From CAIWHR01 sp963788185 (GTDB lineage: Bacteria > Pseudomonadota > Gammaproteobacteria > Burkholderiales > Casimicrobiaceae), in the NCBI GenBank assembly GCA_963788185.1, contig CAWBGE010000023.1, positions 1 through 64,000 of the forward strand: 64,000 nucleotides of DNA, given 5' to 3'. The notes beneath the pieces were generated by a model. It saw only the letters and a program-made list of their open reading frames with translations. It had not been told where the DNA came from and made no database searches. A program made the translations under genes and the position numbers. Each line of letters begins with the position of its first letter. Within the stretch, counting starts at the first letter, position 1. Below, one piece after another: positions 26,479-35,258 of the stretch.

Positions 26479-27276
26479 TCAGAGCGCTGCGTAGATGCCG
26501 CGCACGCGCTCGAGATCCTCGGGTGTGTCGACGCCGGGGGCCGGGGTGCCGCGCGTCACCAGAACGGTGATCCGGTAACCGTGCCACAGCGCACGCAGTT
26601 GCTCCAGCGCCTCGAAGCGTTCGATGGGTGCGGGCGCGAGTGTCGGGTAGGCGCGCAGGAAGCTCACCCGGTACGCGTACAGGCCGTAATGGCGATACAG
26701 CGGCAAACCGGGCGGCACGCAATCGCGTGCCTGCGCAAACGCATCGCGCGCCCAGGGGATCGTGGCGCGGCTGAAATAGAGCGCATCGCCACGCGCGTCG
26801 AGCACGACCTTGACGACGTTCGGATTGAAGGCCTCGGCGGGGTCCGAGATCGCGTGGCAGGCGGTGGCAATGGCGGCATCGGGCCGGGCGGCAAGCGCCT
26901 CGGCCACCGACTGTATCAGTGCCGGCTCGAGCAGCGGCTCGTCGCCCTGGACGTTGACGACGATCGCGTCATCGCCGAGACCCAGTTGCGCCGCCGCCTC
27001 CGCGAGCCGGTCGGTTCCTGTCGGATGGTCGCTGCGCGTCATGCACACGCGGATGCCGTGCGCCTCGACCGCCACCCTGATGCGGTCGTCGTCGGTGGCA
27101 ACCGCTACCGGCGAGGCGCCTGCCGCAAGCGCGCGCTCGGCGACGCGGACCACCATCGGCTTGCCGGCGATGTCGGCCAGCGGCTTGCCCGGCAGGCGCG
27201 TCGACGCGTAGCGGGCGGGAATCAGCGCACAGAACACGGCGGGGCTCGGTCGATGGCCGGTTCTACTCGACCTCAT
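26479..27276 (-). CDS. kdsB: 3-deoxy-manno-octulosonate cytidylyltransferase (CMP-KDO synthetase)
   Basis: About 265 residues from ATG 27276, which overlaps the end of the Trm112-like gene. A GTG at 27237 would give a length closer to relatives, and neither start has a clear ribosome-binding site. The enzyme activates KDO for lipopolysaccharide inner core synthesis. The nucleotide-binding motif is ALIPARYASTRLPGKPLADI, followed by VAVATDDDRI, HPTGTDRLAEA, VNVQGDEPL and the C-terminal PAPGVDTPEDLERVR. It follows lpxK and trm112 on the same strand, as in many proteobacteria. Confidence 0.95.
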   Translation of the reverse strand: MRSSRTGHRPSPAVFCALIPARYASTRLPGKPLADIAGKPMVVRVAERALAAGASPVAVATDDDRIRVAVEAHGIRVCMTRSDHPTGTDRLAEAAAQLGLGDDAIVVNVQGDEPLLEPALIQSVAEALAARPDAAIATACHAISDPAEAFNPNVVKVVLDARGDALYFSRATIPWARDAFAQARDCVPPGLPLYRHYGLYAYRVSFLRAYPTLAPAPIERFEALEQLRALWHGYRITVLVTRGTPAPGVDTPEDLERVRGIYAAL

Positions 27277-27442
27277 GCGGCTCGAGCCGCCGCGCCTCGT
27301 CCTCGAGCAGCACCGGGATGCCATCCTTCACCGGATAGGCAAGGCGCGCGGACTTCGAAATGAGTTCCTGCTTGTCCTTGTCCCAGATCAGCGGTCCCTT
27401 GGTCACCGGGCAGACGAGAATTTCAAGCAGCTTGGGGTCCAC
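27263..27442 (-). CDS. Trm112-family protein (YcaR-like)
   Basis: The protein has 59 residues from GTG 27442, which overlaps the end of lpxK. The sequence MDPKLLEILVCPVTKGPLIW, then ARLAYPVKDGIPVLLEDEAR, is the compact Trm112/YcaR fold. Only the first Cys of the usual zinc-site cysteines is kept, as in many bacterial members. Archaeal and eukaryotic relatives activate methyltransferases. The bacterial role is unclear, though the gene nearly always sits between lpxK and kdsB. Its stop overlaps the kdsB start, so coupling is likely. Confidence 0.9.
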   Translation of the reverse strand: MDPKLLEILVCPVTKGPLIWDKDKQELISKSARLAYPVKDGIPVLLEDEARRLEPHEVE

Positions 27443-28445
27443 GGAGTTTCTCCTCGATGCGCGGGATGAGCGCCGGGTCGAGTCGGGCCTCGATCGGCAG
27501 ATACCAGCAACGCTGGTCAGCGAATGCCACGCATTTTACCGCATCCTTTTCGGTCATCAGGATCGGCTCTGCAGCGGGGAACGCGAGATCGGCTGCGGAA
27601 AATCGATGATGGTCGGGGAACGGGTGCTCGATCGCGTCGACCGAAAGTGCCCGCAGCTGGGCAAAGAAGCGGCCCGGATCGCCGATGCCCGCGACTGCAT
27701 GCAGACGCTGCCCGGCGAACGAGGTCAGCGGAGTCGTCTCGTACGCGCCGGCGACGCGGGTCGGCAGGCCGGCCACCAGTGTCATCGCCAGCGCGCCGTG
27801 TCCCAAGCCGTCGAACGTGGCGGCGTCGACTTGCGTCGCCACCACGGCGTCGACCGATGCCAGCCGCGACGGCGGCTCGCGCAGCGGACCCGCCGGCAGC
27901 GGCCAGCCGTTGCCGAAGCGGCGCACCGCATCGACGACGGCAATTTCGAAGTCGCGCGCAAGGCGGTAGTGCTGCAATCCGTCGTCGGCGACGATGACGT
28001 TGCAGTCCGGAAAATGGGCGAGCAGCGCACGTGCCGCCGCGACCCGGTCACGCGCCACGACGACGCGCAGACCCCGGCGGGCGAGCAGCACGGGCTCGTC
28101 GCCGAACGCTGCGGGGTCGCCGTCGACCGGGACCACGCGCGGCGCGGCGGCAGCGTCCGACCCACCGTAGCCGCGGCTGACGATCCCCGGTCGCCACCCC
28201 CGGGCCGTCAGTTCCCGCGCCAGCGCCGCGACCAGCGGAGTCTTCCCGCTGCCCCCGACCGTGATGTTGCCGACGACGATCACCGGCACGCCGACGCGCC
28301 GCGCGGCGAGCCAGCCGCTTCGGTAACACCAGCGCCGCAACGCAACGCCGGCCGCGAACACGAACGCGAGCGGCGCGAAGGGAAGCGTGCGGACGACGAG
28401 GCGCGGTGAATACCACGCTGCGGCAAGGCGATCGGCGAAGCGCAT
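27423..28445 (-). CDS. lpxK: Tetraacyldisaccharide 4'-kinase
   Basis: The protein has 340 residues. It phosphorylates the 4' position of the lipid A disaccharide precursor on the inner membrane. An N-terminal amphipathic/hydrophobic helix (about residues 20-36) anchors it. The P-loop is VGNITVGGSGKTPLVAALAR (from residue 58), followed by GIVSRGYGG and VADDGLQHYRLARDFEIAVV, all diagnostic of LpxK. It follows exbD on the same strand and overlaps the Trm112-like gene. Confidence 0.96.
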   Translation of the reverse strand: MRFADRLAAAWYSPRLVVRTLPFAPLAFVFAAGVALRRWCYRSGWLAARRVGVPVIVVGNITVGGSGKTPLVAALARELTARGWRPGIVSRGYGGSDAAAAPRVVPVDGDPAAFGDEPVLLARRGLRVVVARDRVAAARALLAHFPDCNVIVADDGLQHYRLARDFEIAVVDAVRRFGNGWPLPAGPLREPPSRLASVDAVVATQVDAATFDGLGHGALAMTLVAGLPTRVAGAYETTPLTSFAGQRLHAVAGIGDPGRFFAQLRALSVDAIEHPFPDHHRFSAADLAFPAAEPILMTEKDAVKCVAFADQRCWYLPIEARLDPALIPRIEEKLRGPQAA

Positions 28446-28476
28446 CGTTTCCGCGTCGATGGCGCGCCGGGGCGCC

Positions 28477-28896
28477 CTATTTTGCCGGCGATTGCGTGGC
28501 GAAGGTGATGTGGACGTAACCCGCGGTGCGCGCGGCTTCCATCACGTGGATCACGGCCTGGTGTGTCGCGTTGGCGTCGGCATTGATGATGATCACCGGT
28601 TCGGCGGCGTCACCGGCGGCGCGCTTCAGCAGCTGGCTGAAATCGGCGACGCTCGTGAAGACAAAGACGTTCTTGTCGATGACGTAGCGGCCCTGCGCAT
28701 CGACGCCGACGGTGATTTCCTTCGGCCGCTCCTTGACCGGATTGGCGTCGGCTTCCGGCAACGTGATCTGGAGTTCCGCCACCCGCTGGTAGGTCGTGGT
28801 CACCATCAGGAAGATGAGGATGACGAGCAGGACGTCGATCAGCGGGATGAAGTTGATTTCGGGCTCATCGCGCCCGCGCGTGCCGCGCAGATTCAT
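28477..28896 (-). CDS. exbD: ExbD/TolR-family biopolymer transport protein
   Basis: The protein has 139 residues. A single N-terminal membrane helix with INFIPLIDVLLVILIFLMVT carries the essential Asp of the proton pathway. The rest is a periplasmic domain (VIIINADANATHQAVIHVME). With ExbB it forms the proton-driven motor that energises outer-membrane transport or envelope processes. It lies 15 bases after exbB. The context next to lpxK, as found in many beta- and gammaproteobacteria, hints at an envelope role, not dedicated iron uptake. Confidence 0.93.
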   Translation of the reverse strand: MNLRGTRGRDEPEINFIPLIDVLLVILIFLMVTTTYQRVAELQITLPEADANPVKERPKEITVGVDAQGRYVIDKNVFVFTSVADFSQLLKRAAGDAAEPVIIINADANATHQAVIHVMEAARTAGYVHITFATQSPAK

Positions 28897-28911
28897 CGCC
28901 TGGCCTCGCGC

Positions 28912-29517
28912 CTATTTGCGGTCGCCGTGGGCGACGTCGACGAGCCGGATCGCCTGCTGCTCCATCTCCACGATGAGCCCGTCGACCTTCGACCGGAAGT
29001 GGCGGTAGAAGATCATGCTGGGTATCGCGACGATGAGGCCGAAGGCCGTGTTGTAGAGGGCGATCGAAATGCCGTGGGCGAGCTGGATGGGATTCGATCC
29101 CGCCGCGGTCTGCGAGCCGAAAATTTCGATCATGCCGATCACCGTGCCGAAGAGACCGAGCAGGGGCGCCATCGCGGCGATCGTTCCCAGCGTGGTCAGG
29201 AACCGGTCGAGATCGTGGGTGATGAAGCGGCCCGCCTCCTCGACCGACTCCTTGACCACCGGGCGCGGGCTCCTGATGTTGACGAGCCCGGCGGCGAGCA
29301 GGCGCCCGAGCGGCCCCTGCTGCGCGGTACGCGCGAGCAGCTCCGGCGTCACACCGGACTGGCGATACTCGGCCAGCACGCGATCGACCAGCCCGACGGG
29401 GGCTACGACGCTCTGCCGCAACGACCACAGGCGCTCGAAAATGAGCGCGAGCGCGATCACAGATGCGATGATCAGCGGCCATATCGGCCATCCGGCCGCC
29501 TGAATGATGGACCACAC
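28912..29517 (-). CDS. exbB: MotA/TolQ/ExbB-family proton channel protein
   Basis: The protein has 201 residues from GTG 29517, which has GGAG upstream; a longer start would add 16 residues without a ribosome-binding site. Three membrane helices are visible: IIQAAGWPIWPLIIASVIAL, TTLGTIAAMAPLLGLFGTVI and ISIALYNTAFGLIVAIPSMI. The second and third carry the Thr and Gly pattern of the TolQ/ExbB family. It is the first gene of the long minus-strand series that runs through lpxK and kdsB. Confidence 0.93.
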   Translation of the reverse strand: MWSIIQAAGWPIWPLIIASVIALALIFERLWSLRQSVVAPVGLVDRVLAEYRQSGVTPELLARTAQQGPLGRLLAAGLVNIRSPRPVVKESVEEAGRFITHDLDRFLTTLGTIAAMAPLLGLFGTVIGMIEIFGSQTAAGSNPIQLAHGISIALYNTAFGLIVAIPSMIFYRHFRSKVDGLIVEMEQQAIRLVDVAHGDRK

Positions 29518-29634
29518 AGTAGCTGACTCCGTTGTTCGTGATGCGCCGAAATGTAGCCTGACCACTCCGATTCGGCAAGGCGCGGCGGCGCCGTGCTGCG
29601 TCGACGAATCGGTGTCGGGGCCGGGAGCGTACCC

Positions 29635-30471
29635 CTATTTGCCGCGCCTGCGCCGCCGCGCAGTGCCTTCCGCCAGTGTCGCCGTCACCGCTGCCCCCAC
29701 CAGGACAATCACCCACGACACGTAGACCCACACCAGAAAGAGCGGCAGTATCGCCAGCGCACCGTAGATGATCTGGTACGACGGCACCGACGCGATGTAG
29801 AACGCGAAGCCGCGCTTGGCGACCTCGAACGCCAGGGCCGCAAACAGTCCGCCGATCAAGGCCGGCTTGAGCGGAACCCGCCGGCTCGGCATCAGCGCGT
29901 AGAGCAACGTGAACGCCAGGGCCGTGATCGCCACCGCAATCGGCGGCACGATGTAGGGCATGGCGCGCGAAGCGGCGGGCAACTGCTCGACCGACGCTTC
30001 GATGAGCCAGGCCGTCGAGTATACGACAGCACCGATCACCAGCGGGCCCACGACGATCCCGAGCGCATAGACGACGCCTCGGCGCAGCAGCGAACGTGGC
30101 TCGTGCGCGCCCCAGATCGCGTTGAGCTCGCGCTCCACGGTGGCGACGAGCAGCACGGCAGTGACGACGAAAAATGCGATGCTCACGCCCTGAAGGCTGC
30201 CGGCCTTGGCCGTGAACTCGGTGAGGTAGCCGCGCACGACGCTGCTGCTGCCCGGCAGGAGGTGCCGCAGCAGAAAGCGCTCGAACGCGTCGAGCCACTG
30301 CTCGAACAGCGGATAGCGCGCGACGTAGACGAAGGCGACCGTGAACAGCGGCACGACGCCGAGCACGGACGTGAACGACAGCGCCGCCGCTGTGCTCGTC
30401 ATCCTGGCCGCGGCGAGCCGGCCGATCACCGTCGCGACGAAGCGACCTGCGCGATCCACGCTCCCGCTCAT
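29635..30471 (-). CDS. YihY/BrkB-family inner membrane protein
   Basis: About 278 residues from ATG 30471. Six membrane helices include TSTAAALSFTSVLGVVPLFT (the family signature near residue 25), VYALGIVVGPLVIGAVVYST and IYGALAILPLFLVWVYVSWV. The C-terminus is short and basic. The family was once called ribonuclease BN by mistake, and its real function is unknown. It starts 11 bases after the stop of the phosphate permease gene on the same strand. Confidence 0.88.
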   Translation of the reverse strand: MSGSVDRAGRFVATVIGRLAAARMTSTAAALSFTSVLGVVPLFTVAFVYVARYPLFEQWLDAFERFLLRHLLPGSSSVVRGYLTEFTAKAGSLQGVSIAFFVVTAVLLVATVERELNAIWGAHEPRSLLRRGVVYALGIVVGPLVIGAVVYSTAWLIEASVEQLPAASRAMPYIVPPIAVAITALAFTLLYALMPSRRVPLKPALIGGLFAALAFEVAKRGFAFYIASVPSYQIIYGALAILPLFLVWVYVSWVIVLVGAAVTATLAEGTARRRRRGK

Positions 30472-30482
30472 CGTCCTGCGTT

Positions 30483-31499
30483 TCAGAGGAGGTGCGTGGC
30501 GAGCCACCACGCCAGCGCCGACATGAATGCCGAGCAGGGAATCGTCAGCACCCATGCCCACACGATCCGGCCCGCGACGCCCCAGCGCACCGCAGACAGC
30601 TTGTGCACGGCGCCGACGCCGACAATGGCGCCGGTGATCGTGTGCGTCGTCGACACCGGGATGCCGAGCCCCGTCGCCAGGAACAATGTCAGCGCACCGC
30701 CTGTTTCGGCACAGAAGCCCCCCACCGGCTTCAATTTGGTGATCTTCTGGCCCATCGTCTTCACGATCCGCCAGCCGCCGAACAGCGTGCCGAACGCCAT
30801 CGCGCTCTGGCACGAGATCACCACCCAGAACGGGATCTCCGTCGCCTTGAAGTCGGGGCGCAGCGAGCCGTAGGAGACCAGGATTAGCGCGATGATCCCC
30901 ATCGTCTTCTGGGCATCGTTACCGCCGTGGCCGAGGCTGTACAGCGATGCCGAGACGAGCTGCAGGCGCCGGAACCAGCGATCGACCTTGTGGGGCGCGG
31001 TGCGGAAGAACATCCACGCGACGGCCGTCATCAGCAGGATGCCGAGCAGGAAACCCAGCGCCGGCGACAGCACGATGGCGAGACTGATCTTCAGGAAGCC
31101 GCTGCCGACCAGCGCGCTGACGCCACCTTTGGCGACCGCCGCGCCGGCGAGCGCGCCGATCAGCGCGTGCGACGACGACGACGGCAGGCCGGCCCACCAG
31201 GTGATCACGTTCCATGCGATGGCGCCGATCAGCGTCCCGAAGATCACGTAGTGATCGACGAGGATGGGATCGACGACCCCCCTGCCGATGGTGTTGGCCA
31301 CCGACAGACCAAAGAACAGGAACGCGATGAAATTGAAGAATGCGGCCCACGCCACCGCGAATTGGGGCCGGAGCACGCGTGTCGACACGATGGTCGCGAT
31401 CGAGTTGGCGGCATCGTGGAAGCCGTTCATGAAATCGAACGCCAGCGCCAGCAGCACCAGCATGACAAGCAGTTCGAAACTGATGCCAGCGCCGGACAT
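30483..31499 (-). CDS. pit: Low-affinity inorganic phosphate transporter (Pit family)
   Basis: The protein has 338 residues. It carries the two inverted PiT signature repeats, FDFMNGFHDAANSIATIVST near residue 22 and SLGHGGNDAQKTMGIIALIL near residue 190, plus GLGIPVSTTHTITGAIVGVG. It imports phosphate as a metal-phosphate complex with protons. The DUF47 partner lies directly upstream on the same strand, with a tiny repeat-encoded ORF between them, so the pair is an operon. Confidence 0.95.
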   Translation of the reverse strand: MSGAGISFELLVMLVLLALAFDFMNGFHDAANSIATIVSTRVLRPQFAVAWAAFFNFIAFLFFGLSVANTIGRGVVDPILVDHYVIFGTLIGAIAWNVITWWAGLPSSSSHALIGALAGAAVAKGGVSALVGSGFLKISLAIVLSPALGFLLGILLMTAVAWMFFRTAPHKVDRWFRRLQLVSASLYSLGHGGNDAQKTMGIIALILVSYGSLRPDFKATEIPFWVVISCQSAMAFGTLFGGWRIVKTMGQKITKLKPVGGFCAETGGALTLFLATGLGIPVSTTHTITGAIVGVGAVHKLSAVRWGVAGRIVWAWVLTIPCSAFMSALAWWLATHLL

Positions 31500-31501
31500 G
31501 A

Positions 31502-31669
31502 TCAGATTCTCCGACCGGTGCTACTGCACCGCGCGGTCACCGGGTTCACTGGACTGCCTTCGTGCTGGGAACGAAGGTATTCGCGCTTGGGACGGCCCGG
31601 CGCGCTCACTGGATTACCTTCGTGCGGCGCACTCCGGTATTCGCGCTCGGGGCGGCCCGTCGCGCTCAT
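31502..31669 (-). CDS. Possible repeat-encoded micro-ORF coupled to the phosphate transport genes
   Basis: An open frame of 55 codons starts with ATG overlapping the DUF47 stop (ATGA) and ends with TGA two bases before the pit ATG. It reads MSATGRPEREYRSAPHEGNP, then VSAPGRPKREYLRSQHEGSP, so each 60-bp repeat unit encodes one 20-residue unit. I do not recognise a protein family. It may be a real peptide, or a repeat kept in frame so that ribosomes can pass from one gene to the next. GGAGA before the pit ATG lies in its last codons. Confidence 0.35.
   Translation of the reverse strand: MSATGRPEREYRSAPHEGNPVSAPGRPKREYLRSQHEGSPVNPVTARCSSTGRRI
31546..31668. repeat. 60-bp direct tandem repeat, two copies
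   Basis: Two adjacent copies with an exact 60-base period share, among other parts, CACTGGA, CCTTCGTGC, GGTATTCGCGCT and CGGCCCG.CGCGCTCA. The copies are roughly 80 percent identical. The second copy overlaps the last bases of the DUF47 gene. The period is a multiple of three and both copies stay open on the minus strand. Confidence 0.8.
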
Positions 31670-32289
31670 GCATTCTCCAGCACGATGCCTTCGATCACGT
31701 TGGCGACGTCCTCGCACTTGTCGGTAATCGACTCCAGCAGCTGATAGACCTCCTTCAACTTGATGATCTGCTTGACGTCGCGCTCCTCGCGAAAGAGCTT
31801 CGCCAGCGCCGAGCGGAAGACGAAATCGGCCTCGCTTTCGAGCCGGTCGATCTCGCCGCAGATGCGCAGGATGGCGTCGGCATTCTTCATCGACTCGAGC
31901 TGCGCGACGGCATCCTGGACCTTCAGCGTGCAGGCAACGCAGATTTCCGCGAGCTTTTGCGCATCGGGGGTGACGGCCTTGACGTCGTAGAGGAAGAGGC
32001 AGGTCGCGACGTCCTCCATCAGGTCGAGGATGTCGTCCATCCCCGTGATGAGCTGGTGGATCTCATCGCGATCGAGCGGAGTGATGAAGGTCCGGTGCAG
32101 CAACTGCACCGTCTCGTGCGTGATGCGATCCGCATGCTTTTCGTGTTTTTCGATCGCGCGGCTGTGCCGCTCCAGCTCGCCCAGGTCGGCAAGGAGGGCC
32201 TGCAACTCCACCGCGGCAGCGGCAGCGAGCGTGGCGTGCTGGTTGAACAACTCGAAAAACTTGCCTTCCCTGGGCAGCAGGCGCGCCAT
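31666..32289 (-). CDS. DUF47-family phosphate transport accessory protein (PhoU-like)
   Basis: The protein has 207 residues, almost entirely helical and without membrane segments. Signature pieces are FFELFNQHATLAAAAAVELQ, EKHEKHADRITHETVQLLHR, and ITGMDDILDLMEDVATCLFL with the acidic metal-binding pattern of PhoU-like three-helix bundles. Proteins of this family are encoded beside Pit transporters and are thought to modulate them. The gene lies upstream of pit on the same strand. Confidence 0.92.
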   Translation of the reverse strand: MARLLPREGKFFELFNQHATLAAAAAVELQALLADLGELERHSRAIEKHEKHADRITHETVQLLHRTFITPLDRDEIHQLITGMDDILDLMEDVATCLFLYDVKAVTPDAQKLAEICVACTLKVQDAVAQLESMKNADAILRICGEIDRLESEADFVFRSALAKLFREERDVKQIIKLKEVYQLLESITDKCEDVANVIEGIVLENA

Positions 32290-32370
32290 GTGTCGTATCC
32301 TTCAATCCATGATGCCCGCAATTATCGCATTGGATGCGCCGCCGCCCGTCCGCTTCCCATGGAGTCACTC

Positions 32371-32946
<576 letters not shown>

Positions 32947-32961
32947 TTCCTAGCCCCGGCG

Positions 32962-34125
32962 TCAGCGCGTGTGAGCGCGCAGGGAAAACCCGCCGAAAAG
33001 CGCCAGACCCGCCCCCACCGTCCAGAACACGGGGCCGATGCCGATCGTCGCACCCACCGCCCCGAAGACGAGCGGCACCACCACCGCCATCGACTGCACC
33101 AGCGACATGCGCACGCCCACTGCCTCGCCGATGCGCCCCGGAGGCGCGTGGGCATGCAGCAGCGACATCACCATCGGCTGCCCGCTGCCGAGGCCGAGTC
33201 CCAGGCAGAACGAGAGCGGCAGCAGCAGCGCGACGCTGCGAGCGAACGGAAAGGCGATATACACGGCGCCGGCAACGAGCAACGCCACGGTCAGGACCTG
33301 CTGCTCCGAAAATCGTGACGCAATCCATGGAATGGCGAAGCGGATGACGAAAGTGGCGGCAGCGAACGCGGCCAGCACAGCGCCGATCTGCGATGCGGTG
33401 AGGCCGATGCGCGCGCCGTAGATCGGCACGAAGATCATGTGCAGGTCCCAGGCGATGGCGAACAGTGCGTTGATGAAAAACACCTCTCGCAGGTTCCTGT
33501 GCAGCAGGAGGTCCAGCACGCTGCCGACCCCGCCGGCACTTGCTCCCGGATGCGGACCGGGGAGCTGGATCCTCGTTGTGGCGAGCAAGACGAGCGGGAT
33601 CAGCGGCAGCAGCGCGAACACGCCGAACGCCGCTCCGAAACCCGCGTGATCGATGGCGAAACCGGCGATCAACGGCCCGATGAAGCCGGATATCGAGTAG
33701 CCCATGGCCAACAGCCCGAAGTTGCGCGCACGGTCATCCGGCGCCCCGAGCGCTCCGGTCGCATGCTGCGTGGCGACCTGGAAGATCATGAACCCGACGC
33801 CGAGAAGCGCGGCGCTGACGAACAGCGCCGGCAAGCCGCGAGCGAACCAGGGAATCGCCGCGGCGCTCGCGATGAGCACGCAGCCGACCAGCATAGGTGT
33901 GCGGGCGCCCACCGAATCGCAAAACCGGCCCGCGGTGACCGCCAGCAGCATCGGCAGCAGCGCATAGAGCGCCATCACGACACCGACGGTGAACGTCGAC
34001 GCGCCCAGCGCGAGGGCATCCAGCGACACCGCGACACGGCTGCCCGCGAGCACCGAATGATTGACGATACCCAGCAGAATCAGCACCGCAAGCGTGCGTC
34101 CACCCGAGTCAGGGATTGCGCGCAA
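32962..34125 (-). CDS. MFS transporter
   Basis: The protein has 387 residues and 12 predicted helices. After LAVLILLGIVNHSVLAGSRV come the motif-A-like AGRFCDSVGARTPMLVGCVL between helices 2 and 3, and the second half starting near LLLHRNLREVFFINALFAIA. The start is a TTG at 34125 with only a weak ribosome-binding site, so the N-terminus is uncertain. The substrate is unknown; the general pattern resembles sugar or drug efflux members. The gene stands alone. Confidence 0.85.
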   Translation of the reverse strand: MRAIPDSGGRTLAVLILLGIVNHSVLAGSRVAVSLDALALGASTFTVGVVMALYALLPMLLAVTAGRFCDSVGARTPMLVGCVLIASAAAIPWFARGLPALFVSAALLGVGFMIFQVATQHATGALGAPDDRARNFGLLAMGYSISGFIGPLIAGFAIDHAGFGAAFGVFALLPLIPLVLLATTRIQLPGPHPGASAGGVGSVLDLLLHRNLREVFFINALFAIAWDLHMIFVPIYGARIGLTASQIGAVLAAFAAATFVIRFAIPWIASRFSEQQVLTVALLVAGAVYIAFPFARSVALLLPLSFCLGLGLGSGQPMVMSLLHAHAPPGRIGEAVGVRMSLVQSMAVVVPLVFGAVGATIGIGPVFWTVGAGLALFGGFSLRAHTR

Positions 34126-34524
34126 GACCTCTCACCGGCGCCGCGACGCGACCGCAGGACATGGTCGCCTCGCCGCGGGTTCCGCTTCCCGGCGTGCGCG
34201 GCAGCGCCGGGGAACGCGCGAGTGGAGCGACTTCTGCATGAGGAGTGACAAGGCAGGAGGATGAGCGAATCGCCAGTGTCGCACCGGATCGGGGAAGCAT
34301 TCAAGCCGCTGGCGCGACCTTCGTTACGTGTGCGCCGCGGGTTGCCGGCGGTTTCCGCGCTCGCCACCGTCAGGTTGCCCCATGGAAATTTGCTTGCACG
34401 GGCATTCCCATCTCTCGGAATTGCGCTATAGTTCCCGCCGATGGAGTGGGGTTGCCCCTGACAGGAGGGCCCGCTTCAGAACGTCCGGCGTTTTGTAGAG
34501 CAACTATCCACAGGAAGGAGAACC
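34126..34524. other. Upstream region of the SWIB/histone-like gene
   Basis: This spacer of about 400 bases has no convincing gene. A TATAGT at 34427-34432 may be a -10 box, but I see no matching -35. CTATCCACA at 34503-34511 is one base away from the DnaA box consensus and lies just before the ribosome-binding site GGAAGGAG. Confidence 0.35.
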
Positions 34525-34935
34525 ATGGCCACCGCCAAGAAAGCTGCAAAGAAGCCCGCCGCGAAAAAAGCCGCCGTGAAGAAGCCCGCCGCGAGCAAGC
34601 CCGCAGCGAAGAAGACCGCCGCAAAAACCGCCGTCAAGAAGGCCCCGGCGAAAAAAGCCGCAGCGAAGACACCTGCCGCGAAGCGCAAGCCCAACGCCGC
34701 GTTCATGAAGGCAATGACACCTTCGGCCGTGCTCGCAGCCGTCATCGGCGCCGCACCCGCACCGCGCACCGAAGTCACCAAGAAGATCTGGGACTACATC
34801 AAGAAGAACAAACTGCAGGACCCGACCAACAAGCGCAACATCAACGGTGACGAAAAGCTGAAGGCCGTTTTTGGCGGCAAGAAGACCGTTTCGATGTTCG
34901 AAATGACCAAGCTGGTCTCGAACCACCTCAAGTAA
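34525..34935 (+). CDS. SWIB/MDM2-domain protein with histone H1-like Lys/Ala tail
   Basis: The protein has 136 residues from ATG 34525, which has a strong GGAAGGAG site. Residues 1-55 are a low-complexity Ala/Lys/Pro tail with repeated KKPAAKK-type units, like histone H1 C-termini. Residues 60-136 form a SWIB domain (MTPSAVLAAVIGAAPAPRTE, TKKIWDYIKKNKLQDPTNKR, then FGGKKTVSMFEMTKLVSNHL). In bacteria such proteins are thought to bind DNA as nucleoid proteins; chlamydial relatives fuse SWIB to topoisomerase. A strong intrinsic terminator follows, so it is expressed alone. Confidence 0.9.
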   Translation: MATAKKAAKKPAAKKAAVKKPAASKPAAKKTAAKTAVKKAPAKKAAAKTPAAKRKPNAAFMKAMTPSAVLAAVIGAAPAPRTEVTKKIWDYIKKNKLQDPTNKRNINGDEKLKAVFGGKKTVSMFEMTKLVSNHLK

Positions 34936-34973
34936 TCGGTTTCCTCTGCCCGCGCATGCGGGACGGAAGTCAC

Positions 34974-35003
34974 GGCCGGCCGGGTTTCCCGACCGGCCTT
35001 TTT
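34974..35003 (+). terminator. Rho-independent terminator after the SWIB gene
   Basis: GGCCGG and CGGG pair with CCCG and CCGGCC around a TTT loop, with one C/A mismatch in the stem, and are followed by five T residues. The hairpin lies 38 bases after the stop codon. Confidence 0.9.
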
Positions 35004-35258
35004 GTTGCCGCAGCCGGCCCGCGCGCGCAGGACCCCAGGATTCACGACGCGATGCCGGGCATTTCAGGATTGACGCAACGCAAGACTCGGCTTCGCGAAC
35101 CTCCCGCCGGCGTTGATCGAAGTCAAACCCGCATCACGGGCGCGGCGCGGCCATTGATCCTCGTCAATGTGACGTAAGCAATCCGCGACAGCGCGCCGCC
35201 TGCGGCAAGGAGTCACGATGGCGACGAAGCTTCGCGGGTGCGCCATCGGGACCTGCGC

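Noticed and set aside
31546..31668. Direct repeats considered as a CRISPR array
   Set aside because: Only two adjacent 60-bp copies with no spacers, and no cas genes in the window.
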